This document shows positions 27,586 to 36,063 of a stretch of DNA of 64,000 bases, one piece after another. The DNA is from CAVQEG01 sp963711465 (GTDB taxonomy: Bacteria > Bacteroidota > Ignavibacteria > OLB7). The translations under genes and the position numbers were made by a program. The stretch spans positions 2,046,001 through 2,110,000 of the forward strand of contig CAVQEG010000001.1 in assembly GCA_963711465.1 (NCBI GenBank), in the 5' to 3' direction. Position 1 is the stretch's first letter, and each line of letters begins with the position of its first letter. A model generated the notes under the pieces. That model saw only the letters and a list, made by a program, of their open reading frames with translations, was not told the DNA's origin and did no database searches.

Positions 27586-27846
27586 ATGATCATCAGCGAG
27601 ACGGCATGGGAGGCCCCTCGGGTCTCCCTTCGTTATTTCCTAGTCCCGCCGTCGATCAGGCAGTGGTGCAGTTCGGAGTTGATAGCAAGCCTTGAAGAAA
27701 TGGGCTTTGGGATTACAAGTGACGGAACGCACCACAAGCTCGTTTTTCGAGGAGGTGGCCGGTATCAAGTGTCTATGCCGAAAACCAGCTCTGACCACCG
27801 AGCTGAAAAGAATTTGGTAAGCGAAATCAACCGGTTGCTGTTCTGA
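27586..27846 (+). CDS. HicA-like small protein, possibly 5'-truncated
   Basis: The last 57 residues (SELIASLEEMGFGI, GTHHKLVFRGGGRYQV, MPKTSSDHRAEKN) follow the pattern of HicA/YcfA-type dsRNA-binding-fold proteins, with His-His where the catalytic histidine is expected. The first 30 residues do not fit and probably read through sequence left by the adjacent IS30 insertion. No HicB partner is present. The attC-like palindrome begins 4 nt after its stop, so the gene may be the body of an older cassette. Confidence 0.5.
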   Translation: MIISETAWEAPRVSLRYFLVPPSIRQWCSSELIASLEEMGFGITSDGTHHKLVFRGGGRYQVSMPKTSSDHRAEKNLVSEINRLLF

Positions 27847-27850
27847 TGCG

Positions 27851-27947
27851 GGCCAACAGATCGTTGCAGCCGACAGTTGACCCGTCGCGTATTGCGCTAC
27901 CGCGCCATACGCGACGCCTCAACTGCCGCTGAACTCAGGCGTTATGT
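27851..27947 (+). other. attC-like integron recombination site
   Basis: A 97-bp imperfect palindrome with attC architecture. R''-like GGCCAAC (27851-27857) and R'-like GTTATGT (27941-27947) sit at the ends, with 9-nt spacers, then CAGC/GCTG boxes offset by one extrahelical base, then a 24-bp imperfect stem (27874-27897 with 27902-27925, 21 of 24 paired) capped by a 4-nt loop. The GTT end faces gajA, which starts 33 nt later. The folding is read directly from the sequence; the recombination role is inferred. Confidence 0.65.
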
Positions 27948-27980
27948 GGCAAGAGCGTAACCGGGAGTAAACGATCGATC

Positions 27981-30032
27981 ATGCACGTCCAGAGAATCAC
28001 AGTCAGAAACTTCCGCCTTCTAGCAGACGTGGAATTGGTGCTGGAAGACGAAACCACTCTTGTGGTCGGCCGCAACAACAGTGGCAAGACATCGCTTTCC
28101 GAGGCCATTCGGCGGTTTCTCGTAGACCAGAACCCTAAATTCCAGATCGAGGACTTTTCGAACGCCTCATATGACGGCTTCTGCGAAGCGCTCAGGGTCA
28201 AGAATGCGGGTGGGCAAGACGAAGAGGTTCGCGCTCTGATTCCGAGCATCGAACTGCGACTCCTGTTCCGATACGATCCCGATCAACCCGAGCTTGGCCC
28301 ACTCAGCGACTTCGTCATCGACCTCGATCCCAATTGCAACGAAGCGCTCGTGGTGGCCTGCTACGAGTTGCGCGACGGCGCCATCGAGTCGCTGTTCGCC
28401 GACCAGCCAACCGGTGAGTTGACCGACGAGGACAGGCTCGCCTTCTTCCAACTGCTCCGCGGGCGCGTGCCCGCTCTCTTCGTCGCCAGTATATGGGCCG
28501 AAGACCCCAATGACGCTGCCAACCGCAAGCAGATGACCGTGAGTGCGCTCCGCTCGCTCCTGAAGACGGGCTTCGTGAACGCCCAACGCGGGCTCGACGA
28601 CGACATGTCGAGAGAGACCGACGTTTTGGCAAAAATTCTTGAGGGTCTCTTCACCGCTGCGAAATCGCCGACCGCCGATAAGGCCGACAAGGACGTCGCT
28701 GACGCTTTGCAAGAAGCCGTGCATGACATTCAGGAGACGATCGACGGTGGTTTCAAGAAAGAACTGCGGAAGCTGATGCCAACCTTGCACACGTTCGGCT
28801 ATCCCGGCCTTGACGGTTCCGAGTTGGAAACGGAGACGATTCTCGACGTGGAACGCCTCCTTTCACGTCATACGAAGGTTAGGTACGCGGGCCATCACGG
28901 TATCCTGTTACCTGAATCCTATACCGGCCTCGGGATACGCAACCTTATCTTCATCCTGCTCCGGATCGTCAGCTTCTATCGCACCTTCCGCGCCGAACCG
29001 AATGCTCCCGGCGTCCATCTCGTGTTCATCGAGGAGCCAGAGGCTCACCTGCATCCCCAAATGCAGGAAGTGTTCATCCGTCAGGTGTCGAAGATCGCTC
29101 AACAGCTCAGCGCCCAGGAGGGCGCTCCCTTGCCCTGGCCGGTCCAGTTCATAGTGTCGACGCATTCCTCCCATGTCGCCAACGCGGCCGGCTTCGAAGC
29201 GATCCGGTATTTCCTCTCGAAGGCGACCGGAGGCGTTCGCCAAACTGAGATCAAGGATCTACGGAACGGGCTACGTAGGACGCCGGAATACCACAGAAGG
29301 TTTCTCCACCAGTATCTTACGCTGACCCGCTGCGACCTATTTTTCGCTGACAAGGCCATATTGATTGAAGGCACCAGTGAGCGCTTGCTGTTGCCGGTCA
29401 TCATCGAAAGGCTGGAGAAGGCTGAGCCCGACGCGCCCAAGCTGTCCAGACAGTACGTGACGACCATGGAAGTCGGCGGCGCCTACGCGCACATCTTCTT
29501 CGACCTTCTAGACTTTCTGGAGCTGCGGACACTCATCATCACGGACCTCGACTCCGTCTCTGCCCCCGGCGGGCCCGCCTGCCCGGTACATGAAGGAACG
29601 GCCACGAGCAACCCCTGTCTCAACAGTTGGTTCGGAGATGGCGACTGCTCGGCCCAAGCGCTTCTAGCGAAAGATGACGCGGCCAAGGTCAAAGAGCTCC
29701 GCCGTATCGCCTATCAGCGGCCCGAGGCCGAAGGGGACCCGTGCGGCCGCACTTTCGAGGCCGCGTTCATGCTGGCGAATCCGGCGATGTTTGGTATCGA
29801 AGGCGCCACGCCCGAACAGCAGGCCCAGTGCGCATGGGACAAGCTCGGCAAGATCAAGAAGTCCCAATTCGCCCTCAAATACGCAATCGAGGAGAAGGAT
29901 TGGACCGCGCCCGGCTACATCCTTGAGGGATTGAGATGGCTGGCGACTGGCGGCATTTTTGACGCGGACGCGGCGATAGACCAAGTGGCCGACGACGACG
30001 TCCCCGAAGCTGCGGCGGCTCAAGATGAGTGA
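27981..30032 (+). CDS. gajA: Gabija protein GajA (class 2 OLD ATPase-TOPRIM nuclease)
   Basis: GajA is a nucleotide-regulated DNA nickase that with GajB protects against phage. The N-terminal ABC-type ATPase shows Walker A GRNNSGKT (residues 30-37) and a Walker B/signature region FIEEPEAHLHPQMQEV (about 349-364) with the STHSSH switch. The TOPRIM nuclease shows the Glu box LIEGTSERLLLP (Glu463, Glu467) and the DxD box ITDLDS (522-524). At 683 aa it is longer than the Bacillus GajA (about 580); the extra residues lie in the dimerisation part (about 140-270) and the C-terminus. The helicase gene overlaps it by 8 nt, which is what defines class 2 OLD proteins. It begins 33 nt after an attC-like site. 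Confidence 0.88.
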   Translation: MHVQRITVRNFRLLADVELVLEDETTLVVGRNNSGKTSLSEAIRRFLVDQNPKFQIEDFSNASYDGFCEALRVKNAGGQDEEVRALIPSIELRLLFRYDPDQPELGPLSDFVIDLDPNCNEALVVACYELRDGAIESLFADQPTGELTDEDRLAFFQLLRGRVPALFVASIWAEDPNDAANRKQMTVSALRSLLKTGFVNAQRGLDDDMSRETDVLAKILEGLFTAAKSPTADKADKDVADALQEAVHDIQETIDGGFKKELRKLMPTLHTFGYPGLDGSELETETILDVERLLSRHTKVRYAGHHGILLPESYTGLGIRNLIFILLRIVSFYRTFRAEPNAPGVHLVFIEEPEAHLHPQMQEVFIRQVSKIAQQLSAQEGAPLPWPVQFIVSTHSSHVANAAGFEAIRYFLSKATGGVRQTEIKDLRNGLRRTPEYHRRFLHQYLTLTRCDLFFADKAILIEGTSERLLLPVIIERLEKAEPDAPKLSRQYVTTMEVGGAYAHIFFDLLDFLELRTLIITDLDSVSAPGGPACPVHEGTATSNPCLNSWFGDGDCSAQALLAKDDAAKVKELRRIAYQRPEAEGDPCGRTFEAAFMLANPAMFGIEGATPEQQAQCAWDKLGKIKKSQFALKYAIEEKDWTAPGYILEGLRWLATGGIFDADAAIDQVADDDVPEAAAAQDE

Positions 30033-31770
30033 AGTCGTGGATCAATTAAACCCGGCCGAAGAGGCCAGCCGTAGAGCCCTCGCCGAGGTGTATGGCTGCT
30101 TGGAGCGCAGGGAGAGCTTCCTAGTCGAGGCCGGCGCGGGCGCCGGAAAGACGTACACGCTCGTCAAGGCGCTCCGATTCCTCATGGACCGCTACCAGCA
30201 CATTCTGCCGCAGCGGCATCAGAAGATCGCGTGCATCACCTTCACCAACGTGGCGAAGGACCAGATTGACGCCCGGACCGACCGAAGTCCGCTCATTTAT
30301 TGCAGCACAATCCACGCATTCTGCTGGTCGCTCATCAGCGGCTTTCAACGACAGCTTCGGGATCGGCTATCACAGCTCCAGCATTGGCCGGAGAAAATCG
30401 CCGAAGTCGGCGACCTCGGCGAGCGCACCGTCGCGTACGAGCTTGGGCACAGGAGCATTAACGACCGTCGTGTCTCCATCCATCATGACGATGTCCTTAT
30501 CCTGACCATTGCTCTCATGGATAACGCCAAGTTCAGGCGCATCCTAGCAGACAAGTACCCTGTCATTCTGATCGACGAGTACCAAGACACCAACGCCGGC
30601 TGGATCGATTCGATAAAGTCCCGTTTCCTCGGACAGGAGGGGTCGCCGCAGTTCGGGTTCTTCGGCGACCACTGGCAGAAAATCTACGGCGACGGGTGCG
30701 GAAAGATCGAGCATCCAAGTCTGACGGTCGTACGCAAGCACGCGAACTTCCGGTCGGTATCGACGGTCGTCGAATGCTTGAACCGCATGAGGCCGGAACT
30801 GACCCAGTTCGTCGTCGATCCAAACGAGCGGAGCAGCATCCGCATCTTTCATACGAACACTTGGGCAGGTGCCCGTCAGACCGGGGGCCACTGGGGCGGG
30901 GACCTTCCTGCCGAAACCGCAGATCTGGCGCTTCAGACTGTCCTCGATCGTCTTGGTGAAGACGGCTGGGACCTGTCTCGCGAAACTACCAAGATTTTGA
31001 TGCTGACCCATCGCGTGCTTGCCGGCAAGCAGGGATATCCCAGCATTCCCGCGGTTTTCGCGTTCAACGAGTCCTTCACGAACAAGGAGCATCAGCATAT
31101 CGCCTATTTCGCCGACGCTCTGGAGCCGGCCTGTGAAGCTTACCTTTCGAAAAAATACGGGGAGATGTTCGGTGCACTCGGTTCGAACGTGCCGGCGATC
31201 CGCGCTCAGACCGACAAGAAGAAATGGACAGAGGCCATGGACAAGCTCATCGAGCTAAGAGCCAGTGGGACGGTCGGCGACGTGGTGGACCATTTGCTTG
31301 CGGTACGCCGGCCGCGGGTCCCTGACGCCGTGGAGCGGCGCGAACGTGAATTGCGGGAGTTCGACCCGGAAGCCGGTGAGGATATGCCGCGCGCGCTGAA
31401 GGAGCTCGGCGACCTCCGGGCCGTTCCGTATCAGGAAATCGTCGCCCTGTGCCGGTACCTGTCGGGCCATTCCCCGTTCGAGACGAAGCACGGCGTCAAG
31501 GGTGCCGAGTTCGAGAACGTGCTCGTGGTCGTCGGTAGAGGCTGGAACAAGTATAACTTCAACGAGATGCTCGAATTGGCTAGCGACGCCGAGCACGTTC
31601 CGGAAAACAAACAAGCCGCCTTCGAGCGCAATCGGAATCTCTTTTACGTCACCTGTTCGAGGCCGAGGCAGCGACTCGCCGTGCTTTTCACACAACAATT
31701 GTCCCCGTCAGCCATGCAGACGGTTGACGCATGGTTTGGTGGCGCAAACGTTGAGCCTCTGAATCTGTAG
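30025..31770 (+). CDS. gajB: Gabija protein GajB (UvrD-like helicase)
   Basis: Superfamily 1A helicase that acts with GajA. All motifs are readable: Walker A EAGAGAGKTYTL (residues 35-46), Ia ITFTNVAKDQI, Ic STIHAFCW, Walker B ILIDEYQDTN (181-190), III QFGFFGDHWQKIYG, IV ILMLTHRVL, V KGAEFENVLVVVG and VI NLFYVTCSRPRQRL. 581 aa compared with about 490 in Bacillus GajB. Start ATG overlaps the gajA stop by 8 nt, so the two are coupled. The stop codon sits in TAGCCAAC, and an attC-like palindrome follows within 80 nt, so the gajAB pair occupies about 4 kb between two such sites. Confidence 0.88.
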   Translation: MSEVVDQLNPAEEASRRALAEVYGCLERRESFLVEAGAGAGKTYTLVKALRFLMDRYQHILPQRHQKIACITFTNVAKDQIDARTDRSPLIYCSTIHAFCWSLISGFQRQLRDRLSQLQHWPEKIAEVGDLGERTVAYELGHRSINDRRVSIHHDDVLILTIALMDNAKFRRILADKYPVILIDEYQDTNAGWIDSIKSRFLGQEGSPQFGFFGDHWQKIYGDGCGKIEHPSLTVVRKHANFRSVSTVVECLNRMRPELTQFVVDPNERSSIRIFHTNTWAGARQTGGHWGGDLPAETADLALQTVLDRLGEDGWDLSRETTKILMLTHRVLAGKQGYPSIPAVFAFNESFTNKEHQHIAYFADALEPACEAYLSKKYGEMFGALGSNVPAIRAQTDKKKWTEAMDKLIELRASGTVGDVVDHLLAVRRPRVPDAVERRERELREFDPEAGEDMPRALKELGDLRAVPYQEIVALCRYLSGHSPFETKHGVKGAEFENVLVVVGRGWNKYNFNEMLELASDAEHVPENKQAAFERNRNLFYVTCSRPRQRLAVLFTQQLSPSAMQTVDAWFGGANVEPLNL

Positions 31771-31848
31771 CCAACCATGTGCCTTCACCGCCGGGAGTGC
31801 AGAGGAGTTGCCAGATGATACGCGGTCGAGCTACGTTCAATTGCCACA

Positions 31849-31905
31849 TTACAACAGCATGCAGCGGACGGCGTGGCGCGGCGCCGGTTATGCTGAGCGT
31901 TAGCC
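31849..31905 (+). other. attC-like integron recombination site
   Basis: A compact 57-bp palindrome with the same plan as the site before gajA. R''-like TTACAAC (31849-31855), TGCAGCG box, inner stem CGGCG/CGCCG, GCTG box and R'-like GTTAGCC (31899-31905). Its last part, ATGCTGAGCGTTAGC (31890-31904), is repeated exactly at 33020-33034. The next gene starts 14 nt downstream. Confidence 0.55.
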
Positions 31906-31919
31906 AGACAAGGAGGAAC

Positions 31920-32093
31920 ATGGCCACCGCACGGGACCTCGAACAGGAACGGCAGGAACTCCTGACACGAATCGAAGCGGCCCTCCGTCCTGAAGTGCGA
32001 GCGGCGCTTCAGGCGGCATGTCAGCTGCCGCCGGAGCCGAAAGTGTTTTTGCCCAAGAACGAGGTAGGGACCGAATATGCCGACCAGAGGTGA
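31920..32093 (+). CDS. 57-residue helical protein preceding the protease
   Basis: ATG at 31920 with a strong AGGAGG four bases upstream. The product (starts MATARDLEQERQELLTRIEA) is charged and probably one amphipathic helix-turn-helix pair followed by a Pro-rich tail (QLPPEPKVFLPKNEV). Its 3' end overlaps the protease gene by 17 nt, so it is co-translated. No known family; a regulator, adaptor or inhibitor of the protease is a reasonable inference from the overlap. Confidence 0.6.
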   Translation: MATARDLEQERQELLTRIEAALRPEVRAALQAACQLPPEPKVFLPKNEVGTEYADQR

Positions 32094-33033
32094 AATACAG
32101 GAAGATATCGTTCGGCGGAAGAACAACTCGCAGGACGACGTGCGGCGAAAGTATGTTGCCGACCTGTCGGCGTACACCAAGCGAGATACGATCGTGTATG
32201 CCTCGGCCTTCACCTTGAAGGGTCCGGCGGTACCGCCCATTGCCCTGTCACTCACGCTGGACGACCTGCAGGGGTTCATGGCCGCGCTCCACGGTCTGAA
32301 GGGCAAAGCCCTCGACCTCATTCTGCACAGCCCGGGCGGGTCCATGGAGGCTGCGGACCAACTTGTTCAGTACCTGAGGGCCAAATACAAGCACATTCGC
32401 GCGATTGTGCCTCAGAACGCGATGTCGGCCTCAACGATGATCGCGTGTGCGTGCGACTCTATCGTTATGGGCAAGCACTCGGCGCTCGGCCCGATTGATC
32501 CCCAAGTTACGTTCCCCACTGCATCAGGTGCGTTCACCGCACCGGCCCAGGCAATTCTGGATGAGTTCGAGCAAGCGAAGAAGGAGATCGCGGCTGACCC
32601 GGCGAGCATCCCCTTGTGGGCGACGAAAGTTCAGGCGTATCCGCATGGCCTCTTGACCATGTGCGGCACGACGCTCACATTGGCGCGCGAAAAGGTCCGA
32701 GAATGGCTCGCGACATACATGCTCAAGGACGACGGCGAGAACGAACAGAAGAGCAAGGCAATTGCCGAGTGGCTTGGCAACGCGACGGAGCACAAGACGC
32801 ATGGTCGCCCAATCACAATTCAGCAAGCACGCGAGAAGGGGCTGATCGTTGAATGTCTTGAGGATGATCAAGAGCTGCAGGAGAGAGTGCTATCTGTTTT
32901 TCACGCGGTAATGGTGACCTTCCAAGTCACCGGGTGCGTGAAGATGGTCGAAAACCAGAATAGCAAGGGGGTGTACACGACCATGCAAATCGCGACCGTT
33001 GCTCTTCCCGCAGGCGGCCATGCTGAGCGTTAG
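32077..33033 (+). CDS. SDH_sah-type ClpP/SppA-fold serine protease
   Basis: The protein belongs to the serine dehydrogenase-proteinase (SDH_sah) group of the ClpP/crotonase fold. The oxyanion-hole Gly-Gly lies in LDLILHSPGGSMEAADQLV (about residues 79-97), the nucleophile region is VPQNAMSASTMIACACDSI (about 110-128, with Ser candidates in MSAST), followed by MGKHSALGPIDPQ typical of SppA-like enzymes. The C-terminal part is helical, with HKTHGRPITIQQAREKGL as in SppA relatives that bind substrates. 318 aa, cytosolic (no signal peptide). It follows Gabija in the same orientation and has its stop inside the 15-bp repeat, so its natural C-terminus may have been altered by recombination. Confidence 0.78.
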   Translation: MPTRGEIQEDIVRRKNNSQDDVRRKYVADLSAYTKRDTIVYASAFTLKGPAVPPIALSLTLDDLQGFMAALHGLKGKALDLILHSPGGSMEAADQLVQYLRAKYKHIRAIVPQNAMSASTMIACACDSIVMGKHSALGPIDPQVTFPTASGAFTAPAQAILDEFEQAKKEIAADPASIPLWATKVQAYPHGLLTMCGTTLTLAREKVREWLATYMLKDDGENEQKSKAIAEWLGNATEHKTHGRPITIQQAREKGLIVECLEDDQELQERVLSVFHAVMVTFQVTGCVKMVENQNSKGVYTTMQIATVALPAGGHAER

Positions 33034-33034
33034 C
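33020..33034 (+). repeat. 15-bp direct repeat bounding the protease module
   Basis: ATGCTGAGCGTTAGC here is identical to 31890-31904, the right end of the second attC-like site. The two copies enclose the 31920-33033 two-gene module exactly. A left half of an attC is not recognisable here. Confidence 0.7.
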
Positions 33035-33288
33035 AAATTGTAGAACTACCCAATAAGCACGCCAGAAGTCGCTTCGTGATTAGCCGCATCATAAATCGAC
33101 GTGATAACCACTGGCGGGCCTGAGAGGAACACGGCCGCGTCGCGCTGAGGCAATACGCACTGGCCTCGGTGATCACCTACTCTGCGCCCCAAAATTAATA
33201 TGCTTGGGGACACGCTTCAATCGAATCGGGTGGTCGACAGGGTTGGCGCTCGTAATTGGTGCCCGGTACGATTCGATCCTCACCGCGA
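33035..33288. other. Non-coding gap between protease module and hsdM
   Basis: No convincing gene. The segment holds the 3' ends of two converging transcription units (plus-strand protease, minus-strand hsdM); no strong terminator hairpin was recognised. Confidence 0.4.
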
Positions 33289-34920
33289 TCACTCACCAGA
33301 TCCCGGCAGCGGAGGCAGCCCGAGCTCCTTCAGATACGCGTTGTGCCGTGCCGTTGCCTCTCGGACCTGTTCTTCGATCTCAACCAACTGTTTGTGTGTC
33401 GCCGCCAGATCGATCTCGACTTCCGGCTCGGCTGTGCTCACATAGCGGGTGATGTTCAGGTTGAAGTCGTTGGCCTCGATCTCCTCCATCCCCACCCGCC
33501 GTGAATACCGCTCCTCTTCGTTGCGGTTCTGATAGGTGTCGATGATCTTCGAAATATGCTCGTCGGTCAGGTAGTTCTGCCGCTTCCCCTTCTGGTAGTG
33601 CTCGGCCGCGTTGATGAACAGAACATCATCGGGCTTCTTGCACTTCTTCAGCACGAGGATGCAGACCGGGATGCCGGTCGAGTAGAACAGGTTCGCCGGC
33701 AGACCGATGATGGTGTCGATATGCCCGTCCTCGAGAAGCTTGCGACGGATCTTCGCCTCCGCGCCGCCACGGAACAGCACGCCGTGCGGCAGGATGATCG
33801 CCATCACCCCCTCCTCCTTCAGGTAGTGGAACCCATGCAGCAGAAATGCAAAATCCGCCGCCGACTTCGGGGCCAGCCCGTAGTTCTTGAAGCGGACGTC
33901 TTCGCCCAACGCCTCGTTCGGTTCCCAGCGGTAGCTGAACGGCGGGTTGGCAACTACGGCGTCGAAGTAGGGCTTCTTCGCCGGGTTGGTCTCGCGCAGC
34001 ATATCCCAGTCGTTCGTGAGCGTGTCGCCGTGGTAGATATCGAACTCCGAATCCTTCACCCCGTGCAGCAGCATGTTCATCCGCGCAAGGTTGTAGGTGG
34101 TGATGTTCTTCTCCTGCCCGTAGATCTTCCCGATGCTCCCGCCCGACTTCTTCATGCGCGTGCGGATGTTGAGCAACAGCGAGCCCGAACCGCAGGCGAA
34201 GTCCATCACGCTGGCGAGGTGCTCCCGATTGCCGCTCTTCGGCTCCTGACTGTCGAGCGTGACGATTCCGGAGAGGATGTCGGAGACCGGCTGCGGCGTA
34301 TAAAACTCACCGGCCTTCTTGCCCGAGCCTGCCGCGAACTGTCCGATCAGGTACTCGTAGGCATCCCCCAGCGAGTCGATGTCCGTGGAGAACTCGGCGA
34401 GGCCTTCGGCGATTCTGGTGATGATCGTACAGAGCTTCGCGTTCCGGTCCGCATAGGTCTTGCCGAGCTTCTCGGAGCTGAGATTGATCTCCGAAAACAG
34501 CCCGGAGAATGTGCTCTGGAACGACTCGTTCTCGATGTACTTGAAGCCGGCCTGGAGCGTGTTGAGCAGCTCACCGTGCTGGGTGCGGGCCATCTGAGCG
34601 ATGCTGGCCCAGAGGTGCTGCGGGAGGATGACGTAGTGCGCCTTCAGCCGCATCTGCGCCTCAAACGCGGCTATGTCTTCGGGGTTCTGCTCGTACCACA
34701 CGGAGAGCGGAGACCGCCCGCCGTTGCCGAGGGCGTTCGGGTCGGGATAATCCCGTCCGAGTTCCTTCCTCGCCGCCTGCTCGTAGTTGTCTGAGAGGTA
34801 TCGAAGGAACAGGAACGCGAGCATGTAGTCGCGGAAGTCGTCGGCGTTCATCGCGCCGCGGAGCTGGTCGGCAATCGCCCAGAGGGTTTTGCCGAGCTGT
34901 TTCTGGTTGGTGTCGGTCAT
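33289..34920 (-). CDS. hsdM: Type I restriction-modification methyltransferase, HsdM
   Basis: HsdM supplies N6-adenine methylation and forms the core of the type I complex with HsdS. The N-terminal HsdM_N helical domain (KTLWAIADQLRGAMNADDFR) is followed by the N6-MTase fold: AdoMet motif I VMDFACGSGSLLLN (residues 239-251) and catalytic motif IV VVANPPFSY (322-330), with GEFYTPQPVSDIL between. C-terminal helical tail for HsdS contact. 543 aa, normal. The ATG overlaps the stop of the PrrC-like gene in ATGA (34917-34920), so it is the last gene of the coupled operon hsdR-hsdS-prrC-like-hsdM. Confidence 0.93.
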   Translation of the reverse strand: MTDTNQKQLGKTLWAIADQLRGAMNADDFRDYMLAFLFLRYLSDNYEQAARKELGRDYPDPNALGNGGRSPLSVWYEQNPEDIAAFEAQMRLKAHYVILPQHLWASIAQMARTQHGELLNTLQAGFKYIENESFQSTFSGLFSEINLSSEKLGKTYADRNAKLCTIITRIAEGLAEFSTDIDSLGDAYEYLIGQFAAGSGKKAGEFYTPQPVSDILSGIVTLDSQEPKSGNREHLASVMDFACGSGSLLLNIRTRMKKSGGSIGKIYGQEKNITTYNLARMNMLLHGVKDSEFDIYHGDTLTNDWDMLRETNPAKKPYFDAVVANPPFSYRWEPNEALGEDVRFKNYGLAPKSAADFAFLLHGFHYLKEEGVMAIILPHGVLFRGGAEAKIRRKLLEDGHIDTIIGLPANLFYSTGIPVCILVLKKCKKPDDVLFINAAEHYQKGKRQNYLTDEHISKIIDTYQNRNEEERYSRRVGMEEIEANDFNLNITRYVSTAEPEVEIDLAATHKQLVEIEEQVREATARHNAYLKELGLPPLPGSGE

Positions 34921-36063
34921 GGGTTGGGTCCTTGCGAGGCTTCGGGAAGGAGTCCGGGAAGTGCAAACTGGAAACGGTCTAGAACATCAGTAAGAACTCG
35001 CTCAAACAGCTTTTTATTATCGTCCATCATCTCGACCGGCTCGTTGATGGCGTACTTGCCGTGGCTCAGCAGATTCAGTGCGCGGTTGTACAGCGCTTCA
35101 TCCTCCAGCCCGGCCAGGCAAACCCGCAGATCGTCATGGCCAAAGAAGCTCGCCGTCTTTTCGAGTACGCTGCGAAGCGCATTGAAGTGGTACGTGTAGA
35201 GAGTTCCTGCATCCAGGCATTTTTTTCAGCTCGGCCAGCGTGGCAACGTGATGAAAGAATGGTGTGTCGCTCGTGGCCCGCAGCGTGTAGACTCCCTCGG
35301 CATTCGGCTGGTGCAGGAAATACCGATTGAGTTTGACCTTCTCCTGCCCCTCGCGCGTTCTGCCCAATTCGTTGCACATGACATTGAAGAAAAGAGCGTG
35401 GTGCGAGGAAAAGACGGTGCGGAGCGGATCCGGCGCACCGGCAGTGTCGCGTCTGGCAGCAGCGTTCCGAAGCAGACCCGCCAGATCACACGCCATCGCA
35501 ATTGCATTGTTGTCGTCAAGCGATGAGATGGGGTCGTCGATGTAGAGATATTTGATCGACTGATACGACGAGTGTCCATCAATCACCCGCTCGCAGATCG
35601 CCATGAACATGCACCAGATGAAAATTCTCTCCTCGCCACGGGAAATCTTGATCCGCTCTTCATCATCCTTGCGAAAGGTCACTACCCATTTATCGTAATC
35701 GATGTCGAAATCGAAATCGGCGTAGCGCGACAGGTAGCCTGCGATGGATTCGTCCAGTGCAAGCTCTCTGAGGCCATTGAAGAATGTCGATGCCGAGTTG
35801 ATGGTCAAATGCCGATCCGTATCACCATCAAGGTCGTTGTGCCAGACAAACAGATCCTCGGTATATGCATTGAAGTAGAGCGTGTCCGGCGTCCCTCCCC
35901 CTTTGCGCTTCCCCTGATCCTTGAACTCCATCGACAGGCGCGTCTTCCCCGTGCGGTTGTAGGCGTAGAGCAATACACAGTGGTGATCGTTGAGATCGCT
36001 GCGAAGCCGTTGCGTGAGCTTCGTCAAACTTTTGTACGGATGGATCCTTGGCGAACTGCTCAT
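34917..36063 (-). pseudogene. PrrC-like anticodon nuclease, frameshifted in an A7 run
   Basis: PrrC-type nucleases sit inside hsd loci, are kept silent by the RM complex and cut tRNA anticodon loops when phage disturbs it. Residues 1-280 are an ABC-type ATPase: Walker A LLYAYNRTGKTRLS, then KISRGEERIFIWCMF and the PrrC-like YLYIDDPISSLDDNNAIA. At 35220-35226 (A7 on the minus strand) the frame shifts and would end after 309 residues. Skipping one A restores YHFNALRSVLEKTASFFG and NLLSHGKY, ending in TGA at 34917. In the joined 381-residue protein Arg297, Glu301 and His334 match the spacing of the PrrC triad Arg320-Glu324-His356. It overlaps hsdS and hsdM by 4 nt each. Indel could be real, programmed or an assembly error. 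Confidence 0.78.

Noticed and set aside
26577..27590. Complete IS30 element
   Set aside because: The transposase has a stop and a frameshift, and I could not match a convincing pair of terminal inverted repeats (only TTGTCAA is shared).
35134..35215. Native C-terminus (28 residues after LAELKK) of the PrrC-like frame
   Set aside because: The other frame after the A7 run carries the conserved nuclease domain and ends exactly at the hsdM overlap, so the short tail is a frameshift product.
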